Shown in pieces: positions 58,119 to 64,000 of a DNA stretch of 64,000 nucleotides. Both the position numbers and the translations under genes were made by a program. The stretch is from Lewinellaceae bacterium (lineage in GTDB: Bacteria; Bacteroidota; Bacteroidia; Chitinophagales; Saprospiraceae), in contig JACJXZ010000010.1 in the NCBI GenBank assembly GCA_020636375.1, positions 248,001-312,000 on the forward strand, given 5' to 3'. The notes beneath the pieces were generated by a model, which did not search any database, was not told the DNA's origin, and saw only the letters and a list, made by a program, of their open reading frames with translations. Position 1 is the first letter of the stretch, and the number at the start of each line of letters is the position of its first letter.

Positions 58119-59987
58119 CTACGGCGTAGCGTCCATCAGGTTAGCCTCCATGATGCGTTGTTCCAGCCACTTGCGGCTGTCGTCAATCTTCCTGTTGATC
58201 AGTTTTTCAATCATGAGGCTGGCGATCGGTGCGGCAAAGGTGCCGCCGAAGCCGGCATTTTCCACGTAGACCGCGATGGCGATCCGGGGGTTGTCCTTGG
58301 GAGCGAAAGCAAAGAAGATGGAATGGTCTTTCCCGTGGGGGTTCTCTGCCGTTCCGGTTTTGCCGCAGACGGAAACGCCCGGCACATAGGCGGAGCGGGC
58401 GGTGCCGGCCAGTACGACTTTCTCCATGCCGTTGGCTACCAGGTCGAAGTATTCTTTATTGATATCGACTTTGCGTTTCACCGTAAATTTTTCCGGTACG
58501 GGCATTTTGCCTCCGTCCAGCTCTTTGGCCAGGTGGGGCGTATAATAGAACCCGCGGTTGCCGATGATGGCTGCCGCATTGGCCATCTGCAGGTTGGTCA
58601 GCAACAGCTCCCCCTGTCCGATGCCGAGGGACCGAATCCAAAGGGAGTTCCATTTCTGCCCTTCCTGCTGGCGGTTGAAATAGTCGTCGTAGAACCTGGA
58701 AGTAGGATAAAACCCCCTTTTCTCGCGGGGCAGGTCGATGCCCAGTTGCTGGTACAGGCCGAACTGGTGGAGGTAATGGTTGAAGGTATCCAGGCCTTTC
58801 TGGGGGTTGTAGAAGTTGTTTTTTCCGTCGATGATCTCCCGGAAGACCGTTACGAAATAGGCATTACAGGAATATTGGATTCCGGTTTCCACACTATAGC
58901 AATGAGGGTGGCCGTGGCATCCGGTGAGCCGCATGCCATTATAATAATAAGCGCCGCCGCAGGAAACCGCTTTATCCGGAGTGATCGCGCCCGTTTGCAG
59001 GCCGATGAGGGCTACAATAGGTTTGAAAAGGGACCCGGGAGGGTACTGGGCCATGATCGAGCGGTCGAACAGGGGGTTGTTCGGGTTTTGCAGCAGTTCA
59101 TTGTAAGCTTTTCCTCTGTCGCGGTCAATAGCCAGGACATTGGGGTCGTAGGCCGGCGTGCTCACCATGGCCAGAACCTCGCCGGTGGCAGGATCCAGCG
59201 CGACGATGCTCCCTATCTTGTTTTGCATCAGTTCCTCTCCATACGCCTGAAGTTCGAGGTCGATGGTCGTATGTATATCTTTTCCGGACTCGGGTTTTTT
59301 GTCGAACTTGCCTCCGCTGTAGGATTCGATCTCCCTGCCCAGGTTATCCTTCAGGACCAGGCTGGTCCCCTTTTTCCCCCGGAGCTGGGGCTCGTAATTA
59401 AGCTCCAGCCCTCCCGTTCCGATGTAATCTCCCGGCACGTATTCGCCGCTGGAGTTGTCGACCTCTTCGCGGTTGACCTCCCGGATGTATCCCAACAGGT
59501 GTGCGGCGTTCTTGTGCGGATAGCCACGGGCGTGGCGCAGTACGGGCCGGAAACCGGGAAACTGGTACAGCCTTTCCTGAAAACGGGCGAAATCCCTGGC
59601 CGAAATCTTTGTCAGGAACGGGAACGGCACGGATTTGGAATACCGGGGGTCTCGCCAGTTTTTGTTCAGCGTTTCATCGAAGTACTTCTCCGTAATATTC
59701 AGCAGCTCGCAAAAAGCCTTCTTATCCATTTCCGGGTCTACCTGGTTGTAGGTGACCATGAGGTCATAGGTCGGGTTGTTGTACACCAGGATTTTCCCGT
59801 TACGGTCGTAGACGGTGCCCCGGGCAGGATAGATGACCTGCTCGTCGATGGCTGTAGCGTCGGCTTTTGTCTGGTAGGAGGAATCGAGCACCTGCAGGTG
59901 CAGGGCGCGCAGGATCAGCACCGCCGCCGCCAGGGCGAAAAAGAGCCGTATGAAATATTGCCGCTGTTGGTTCTGGTCAGCCACCAC
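58119..59987 (-). CDS. mrdA: penicillin-binding protein 2
   Basis: The 622-residue class B penicillin-binding protein has one N-terminal membrane helix (FIRLFFALAAAVLILRALHL), a pedestal/dimerisation region (ARGTVYDRNGKILVYNNPTY), and a transpeptidase with SxxK in PPGSLFKPIVAL near 320, SxN in QYSCNAYF near 372, and KTG in CGKTGTAENP near 541. It cross-links peptidoglycan during rod elongation. It follows mreD by ten bases. rodA, which normally follows in this cluster, is not downstream. Confidence 0.95.
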   Translation of the reverse strand: MVADQNQQRQYFIRLFFALAAAVLILRALHLQVLDSSYQTKADATAIDEQVIYPARGTVYDRNGKILVYNNPTYDLMVTYNQVDPEMDKKAFCELLNITEKYFDETLNKNWRDPRYSKSVPFPFLTKISARDFARFQERLYQFPGFRPVLRHARGYPHKNAAHLLGYIREVNREEVDNSSGEYVPGDYIGTGGLELNYEPQLRGKKGTSLVLKDNLGREIESYSGGKFDKKPESGKDIHTTIDLELQAYGEELMQNKIGSIVALDPATGEVLAMVSTPAYDPNVLAIDRDRGKAYNELLQNPNNPLFDRSIMAQYPPGSLFKPIVALIGLQTGAITPDKAVSCGGAYYYNGMRLTGCHGHPHCYSVETGIQYSCNAYFVTVFREIIDGKNNFYNPQKGLDTFNHYLHQFGLYQQLGIDLPREKRGFYPTSRFYDDYFNRQQEGQKWNSLWIRSLGIGQGELLLTNLQMANAAAIIGNRGFYYTPHLAKELDGGKMPVPEKFTVKRKVDINKEYFDLVANGMEKVVLAGTARSAYVPGVSVCGKTGTAENPHGKDHSIFFAFAPKDNPRIAIAVYVENAGFGGTFAAPIASLMIEKLINRKIDDSRKWLEQRIMEANLMDATP

Positions 59988-59997
59988 TACTGCATTT

Positions 59998-60519
59998 TTA
60001 ATCTTCCGGGTTAAAGATATTCATTACAATCATAACAAAAACCATAGATAATGGGAAACTATACAGGGTTTTTAGCAAAATAGACTTGATGAAAATGGGA
60101 GAAAAAGCATCCAGGCTGTAATAAACCAGCAGGTGAAACCCCATCATGATGCTGGAATAGGCCAGGAACCACCTCAGGCCCATCCTCTTTTTCGTGGGGC
60201 TGTGGTTGACATTGTATCCTTCGCGCGGCTGCAGCCATTTGAGCGGCAAGGGGCGGACATAGGCGGTCAGGACGCTGGCGGCGGCATGAACGCCCCAGGA
60301 GTCATACGCGGCGTCCACCAGTATGCCCATGGCAAAGGCCGAAAGCAAGGCCGCCGGCATAGGGGTCCGCAACGGAAGGAGGAGGATGAAAAGAGGATAA
60401 ACGATGAAATTGACAAAAATGAACCCTTCCCAGCCGGAAGAGATCGGCTTGAGGATCAGGACCTGCAGGACGAGCAAGCCGATAAACCGGATAATATTGA
60501 TGGGTATTGCGTTAGTCAT
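59998..60519 (-). CDS. mreD: rod-shape protein MreD
   Basis: The 173-residue inner-membrane protein has about five membrane helices (IRFIGLLVLQVLILKPISSG, FIVYPLFILLLPLRTPMPAA) and the small MreD-like signature YDSWGVHAAASVLTAYVRPL. Its start overlaps the mreC stop by eight bases, so translation is coupled. It belongs to the elongation complex with MreB, MreC and PBP2. Sequence conservation of MreD is low; the assignment rests partly on the gene order. Confidence 0.9.
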   Translation of the reverse strand: MTNAIPINIIRFIGLLVLQVLILKPISSGWEGFIFVNFIVYPLFILLLPLRTPMPAALLSAFAMGILVDAAYDSWGVHAAASVLTAYVRPLPLKWLQPREGYNVNHSPTKKRMGLRWFLAYSSIMMGFHLLVYYSLDAFSPIFIKSILLKTLYSFPLSMVFVMIVMNIFNPED

Positions 60520-61339
60520 TGGCTGCCCGGTCTAATTCATCATGTTCTTTTTTCATCCTGTTTTTCACCACATACACATACCTTACATTAGCCAGGTCGT
60601 TGAAAAGCTCTACCTGGATATTGAAAAAATTGTTGCCCGCAACCTCCTCCACGCTGCGGATGATCCCGACCGGTATGTCGCTCGGGAAAATCTGGCTGTA
60701 GCCGTTGGTCTGTACGGTATCTCCGACCACGAACTTGGCGTGCCGGGGAATAGCTTCCAGCTGCATGAACAGAGGGTCCCGCCCGTCCCAGGTGAGCGTT
60801 CCGAAATAGTTCGTGCTGCGAATGCTGACATTGATCCGGGACTGGCTGTGCAGGACGGACATCACCTGGCTGAAATGTTCGGTGGCAGCTCTGACGATGC
60901 CGACGATGCCGTCGCTGCTGATAACGCCCATATGGGGTTCGATGCCGTAATTGCTCCCCCGGTCCAGCCGCAGGAAGTTGTTGGTGCTGAGTACGGAATT
61001 GCTGATAACATTGGCGCTGGTAAAGGCAAATAGCCGTTCGGACGAATCCCGGCCGAGGGAATCCGGGCGGTTCAGGCTGGAGTAGCGGGCATTGTCCAGC
61101 TGCTCCATCAGTTTGATGTTTTTGGACTGCAGCTTAATCACCTCGTTTTTCAGGCCCCAGTAATCGGCGAGCCAGTCAGAAGAGCGGTCGACATAAGCGG
61201 TTAAAAGCCCCCAGGAGTTGGTGGCAATCTCTCCCTGCCGCTGATTATACTGTATGATCAGCGTAAGCGATACGGCTTCCAGCAGCACGAAAAGCATGCC
61301 GGCGCCATAGGCCGCAAACAATTGTAAAAGGCCCCGCAT
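60512..61339 (-). CDS. mreC: rod-shape protein MreC
   Basis: The 275-residue protein has a membrane helix (FAAYGAGMLFVLLEAVSLTL, about 8-27), a coiled coil (LKNEVIKLQSKNIKLMEQLD, about 62-81), and the beta-rich periplasmic domain. That domain has the conserved NNFLRLDRGSNYGIEPHMGV ISSDGIVGIV, then VGDTVQTNGYSQIFPSDIPV GIIRSVEEV. It links MreB filaments to cell-wall enzymes in the periplasm. The gene follows mreB by 31 bases. Confidence 0.94.
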   Translation of the reverse strand: MRGLLQLFAAYGAGMLFVLLEAVSLTLIIQYNQRQGEIATNSWGLLTAYVDRSSDWLADYWGLKNEVIKLQSKNIKLMEQLDNARYSSLNRPDSLGRDSSERLFAFTSANVISNSVLSTNNFLRLDRGSNYGIEPHMGVISSDGIVGIVRAATEHFSQVMSVLHSQSRINVSIRSTNYFGTLTWDGRDPLFMQLEAIPRHAKFVVGDTVQTNGYSQIFPSDIPVGIIRSVEEVAGNNFFNIQVELFNDLANVRYVYVVKNRMKKEHDELDRAAND

Positions 61340-61370
61340 GGCAGAAAGGTTTAATAATGAAAATCAAGGG

Positions 61371-62402
61371 TCAGACGCTTTTCCGGTCGATGAGGAAGGA
61401 AAAGCGGTCTGTGTTTTTCAGGGCAATCCCGGTGCCGCGAACAACTGCCCGCAGGGGGTCGTCGGCGATGTGTACTGCCAGCTTCGTTTTCTGGGCAATG
61501 CGTTTATCGAGCCCGCGAAGCAAGGCGCCACCGCCGGTCAGGTATATTCCGGTGCGGTAAATATCGGAGGCCAGTTCCGGAGGCGTGGTCTCTAATGCTT
61601 TGAGGATGGCATCCTCGATCTTGGAGATCGATTTGTCCAGCGAATGAGCGATCTCGCTGTAGGAAATCTTGATCTGCTTGGGGATTCCCGTCATCAGGTC
61701 TCGGCCGTTGACCGCATAGTCTTCCGGAGGAGTTTCCAGTTCGTGCAGCGCCGAGCCGACGTGAATCTTGATCTGCTCTGCGGTGCGTTCGCCGATCAGG
61801 ATATTGTGCTGGCGTTTCATATAGCTCATGATGTCGTTGGTGAACTCATCGCCGGCAATGCGGATAGATTGGTCACAAACGATACCGGACAAGGCGATTA
61901 CGGCGATCTCGGTCGTGCCGCCGCCTATGTCAATGATCATATTGCCTACCGGCTCTTCTACATCCAGCCCGATGCCCAGGGCAGCGGCCATGGGTTCGTG
62001 GATGAGGTAGGTCTCTTTGGAGTCCACGTGGTCGGCGGAATCAAAAACGGCGCGTTTCTCCACTTCGGTGATGCCGGAAGGGATACAGATCACCATTTTC
62101 ATATGAGAAAATAAGCGGCGGCGGCGGCCGATCATGTTGATCATCCCTTCGATCATACTTTCCGCAGCCTGGAAATCGGCGATCACGCCGTCCTTCAACG
62201 GACGGACCGTCTTTATGTTCTCATGGGTTTTTTCATGCATCTGCATGGCCTTATTCCCTACAGCAATGGTCTCCCCGGTGCGTCGGTTAATCGCCACAAT
62301 AGAAGGTTCGTCGACGACGATCTGTCCATCCTGTATGATCAGGGTATTGGCCGTACCCAGGTCAATGGCAAGTTCTTGGGTGAAAAAGCTAAACAGTTTC
62401 AT
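61371..62402 (-). CDS. mreB: actin-like cell-shape protein MreB
   Basis: The 343-residue actin-fold ATPase has phosphate 1 IDLGTANTLIIQDGQIVV near 14-31, phosphate 2 MIIDIGGGTTEIAVIALSG near 154-172, and adenosine motif YLTGGGALLRGLDKRIA near 288-304. It forms filaments under the inner membrane that steer peptidoglycan synthesis. The N-terminus MKLFSFFTQELAIDLG may act as an amphipathic membrane anchor. It is first gene of mreB-mreC-mreD-mrdA. No clear TAnnTTTG element is seen in its upstream gap. Confidence 0.97.
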   Translation of the reverse strand: MKLFSFFTQELAIDLGTANTLIIQDGQIVVDEPSIVAINRRTGETIAVGNKAMQMHEKTHENIKTVRPLKDGVIADFQAAESMIEGMINMIGRRRRLFSHMKMVICIPSGITEVEKRAVFDSADHVDSKETYLIHEPMAAALGIGLDVEEPVGNMIIDIGGGTTEIAVIALSGIVCDQSIRIAGDEFTNDIMSYMKRQHNILIGERTAEQIKIHVGSALHELETPPEDYAVNGRDLMTGIPKQIKISYSEIAHSLDKSISKIEDAILKALETTPPELASDIYRTGIYLTGGGALLRGLDKRIAQKTKLAVHIADDPLRAVVRGTGIALKNTDRFSFLIDRKSV

Positions 62403-62693
62403 TAAAGCTGTTCTCCGAGTTATTAATTAGCAGTCCTTATGAATCAGGGGGCCTGGTGTCTTTTTGGGACGATGAAAATAGCAATTTTTTTCCGCTCGCT
62501 TTTACCACCTTTAATGAAACGCATAAATATTGCTCCTTTGAAGGTGGGGGCGGCGCCACAGGAGTAAATAAATGACCGTTTTCTTATGGATGAAGCGTCA
62601 AATCGCTATTTCACATTTCACCGCGCAAAACAACGCAAATTTTGCGGAAAAAGGAAATAAACCCTTCAAGATTAATATAAATACAAATTTGCC

Positions 62694-62795
62694 GGCTACC
62701 CGTCTAAGGTTGGACACTCCATGCCTTCTGCACACGCTTGGCCTCGACTCCGCTCGGCTTTCCCCTTTCTGCTGTCCCACCTTAGACGGGTAGCC
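62694..62795. mobile_element. 102-bp miniature inverted-repeat element, copy 2
   Basis: The ends GGCTACCC...GGGTAGCC are inverted over 23 bases with one mismatch. It is flanked exactly by AATTTGCC (62686-62693) and AATTTGCC (62796-62803), a perfect 8-bp target duplication. It has the same length as copy 1 (7471-7572), about 95% identical. The 675-base gap between mreB and the dehydrogenase otherwise contains only the repeats described below and no gene. Confidence 0.9.
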
Positions 62796-62958
62796 AATTT
62801 GCCGGAAGAGCGGCCTTCCCCGCAAAATGAAAAATGCGAAATGGAAAATTCTGCGGCTTTTTATAAGCAGGCGCTGTTCTGCCCTTGCATCCTCCTGCGG
62901 TTAGGTGCGTAGGCAAAAATATTGAGACATTAAAATGTGGCTAAGCCCCCGGATATTC

Positions 62959-63010
62959 CTTCCTTCCTTCCTTCCTTCATTCATTCACAGTGAAGTTATT
63001 TTTTAATCAC
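62959..63010. repeat. TTCC simple-sequence run and a GTGAAGTTATTTTTTAATCA motif
   Basis: (TTCC) and (TTCA) units at 62959-62988 are followed by GTGAAGTTATTTTTTAATCA (62990-63009), which is the arm of the inverted element at 45398-45508. Confidence 0.65.
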
Positions 63011-63044
63011 TACTTAGTTCAGGTACAAACCCGGCCATCCTCCC

Positions 63045-63052
63045 TATCTTTA
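63045..63052 (+). promoter_or_regulatory. -7-like element for the dehydrogenase
   Basis: TATCTTTA (one mismatch to TAnnTTTG) is 25 bases before ATG 63078. Confidence 0.45.
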
Positions 63053-63077
63053 CCCCTCACCAAAAGAGCGCAGCCCG

Positions 63078-63878
63078 ATGAGTAAAGTCATTTTGATCAC
63101 CGGTGCCTCCTCCGGCCTGGGGCAGGCCCTGGCCGGACAGCTGGCGGAAAAAGGCTACCGGGTATACGGCACCAGCCGGAATCCCCGGGATAGCCGCTTA
63201 CCCTATTCAATGCTGGCGATGAACGTACAGGACGAGGTCAGCGTCCGCAAAGCAGTGGACGCCATTGCCCGGAAAGAAGGCCGCCTTGACGCCGTCATCA
63301 ACAATGCAGGCATCGGCATCGCCGGGCCGCTGGAGCAGCTCCGGATGGATAATATCGAAAGGGTCCTGGATACGAATGTGAAAGGGGCGATACGGGTAAT
63401 ACAGGCGGCCCTGCCCCACCTGCGCCGATCCGGCGGGCGGGTGCTGAACATCAGCTCCATCGGGGCGTTGTTCGGGCTGCCGTACCGGGGGGTATACTGC
63501 GCCAGCAAAGCTGCCGTAGGCCTTCTCACGGAGGCACTCCGCATGGAACTGGCGGCGCACGGGGTGCAGGCCTGTAGCATCCACGCCGGAGATATCCGGA
63601 CCAACATCAACGCCAACCGGATCAAAGATTATGACCCGAACGATCCCACCTACAAAGAAAGCTTTGAGCGCGTGTACTCCGATATCGATAAGGACGTCGA
63701 CAAAGGCCTGCCGGCAGAAGAAGTCGCCCGGCAGGTGATCCGGGCGCTGGAAGCCCGTAGGTTGCGCCGGTCTTATACCATCGGCAAGCCGCTGCAGAAA
63801 TTGTCCATCCTGGCCAGGCGCCTGCTTCCGGCACCCCTGTTTGAAAAGATCATCCGGGGATATTCGGGGATGGGGTGA
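63078..63878 (+). CDS. short-chain dehydrogenase/reductase
   Basis: The 266-residue classical SDR has the cofactor-binding VILITGASSGLGQALAGQLA (residues 4-23, TGxxxGxG), NNAGIGIAGP near 76-85, and the catalytic Ser, Tyr and Lys in LNISSIGALFGLPYRGVYCA SKAAVG near 125-150. Arg in GTSRNPRD near 32-39 suggests NADPH. It oxidises or reduces a small alcohol or ketone in the cytosol; the substrate is not evident. It is the last gene in the window and is transcribed alone. Confidence 0.92.
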   Translation: MSKVILITGASSGLGQALAGQLAEKGYRVYGTSRNPRDSRLPYSMLAMNVQDEVSVRKAVDAIARKEGRLDAVINNAGIGIAGPLEQLRMDNIERVLDTNVKGAIRVIQAALPHLRRSGGRVLNISSIGALFGLPYRGVYCASKAAVGLLTEALRMELAAHGVQACSIHAGDIRTNINANRIKDYDPNDPTYKESFERVYSDIDKDVDKGLPAEEVARQVIRALEARRLRRSYTIGKPLQKLSILARRLLPAPLFEKIIRGYSGMG

Positions 63879-63952
63879 TGGGGAGGGGGAGATAGGGAGA
63901 TAGGGAGATAGGGAGATAGGGAGATAGGGAGAGGGGGAGAGGGGGAGAGGGG
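63879..63952. repeat. AGATAGGG simple-sequence array
   Basis: (AGATAGGG) followed by (AGAGGGGG) units run for about 70 bases directly after the dehydrogenase stop. It is another of the short-period intergenic arrays. The last 48 bases of the window hold no feature. Confidence 0.8.
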
Positions 63953-64000
63953 GCGTAAAGTCAACATCTCCACCGGATATTCTCTTTTATAAGAAAGGTA

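Overview
The window looks like a chromosomal segment of a Bacteroidota bacterium, most probably of the Saprospiria (Lewinella/Haliscomenobacter/Phaeodactylibacter type). Evidence: two secreted proteins with type IX secretion (T9SS) sorting domains, one with an Omp28 domain; a MoxR-DUF58-BatA-BatB-BatC-BatD locus; DUF6089 and DUF2851 proteins; promoters with the Bacteroidota -7 element TAnnTTTG; almost no Shine-Dalgarno sequences; and moderately high GC. I see no rRNA, tRNA, CRISPR array, prophage or complete insertion sequence. Identifications come from reading motifs in the sequence, not from database searches.

Layout. 1-5.7 kb: the start of a CHAT-protease gene that leaves the window, an AraC regulator, a COG3044-type ATPase and an APH-like kinase. 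5.9-11 kb: a glucosaminidase with LysM repeats, an outer-membrane barrel, and lptB followed by two small lipoproteins, the first carrying an in-frame repeat insertion in its signal peptide. 11.2-19.8 kb: the MoxR/Bat locus. 19.9-20.7 kb: small eroded genes (a leucine-rich-repeat stub, a frameshifted DUF5615 toxin, an intact DUF433 partner). 20.8-28.1 kb: aspS, a membrane protein, an SLC12-like transporter, and hemA preceded by three CRP/FNR-like sites. 28.3-32 kb: a methyltransferase, exonuclease III, and a MarR(Cys4)/Rof/protoglobin cluster with two palindromic operators. 32.4-36.8 kb: DUF6089, YjbQ, GH3, LysE and GrpB. 36.9-42.3 kb: lpd, ricT, holB, a glutathione peroxidase and a 6-pyruvoyl-tetrahydropterin synthase homologue. 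42.5-49.2 kb: two T9SS-exported proteins, then a flavin oxidoreductase paired with a membrane 4Fe-4S protein. 49.4-55 kb: a sigma factor, GT2, PlsC and lpxK facing a sugar-nucleotidyltransferase and DUF554. 55.2-62.4 kb: an internally deleted ATPase gene, DUF2851, folA and mrdA-mreD-mreC-mreB. 63.1 kb to the end: a short-chain dehydrogenase.

Many genes serve the cell envelope: LPS lipid A and export (lpxK, lptB, plsC-like), elongation (mreBCD, mrdA), cell-wall hydrolysis, and the Bat proteins with their MoxR AAA+ ATPase. A second theme is redox and gas sensing: protoglobin with a cysteine-rich MarR, FNR-like sites at hemA, glutathione peroxidase, and the flavin/Fe-S pair.

The most unusual content lies between genes. 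A 102-bp miniature element with 23-bp inverted ends is present twice, at 7.5 and 62.7 kb, each copy flanked by an 8-bp target duplication. A different repeat has inserted in frame, with an 11-bp direct repeat, into a lipoprotein gene. At least fourteen intergenic gaps hold short-period simple-sequence arrays, each with its own unit and several ending just before a start codon. Four genes are broken or carry a likely one-base indel.
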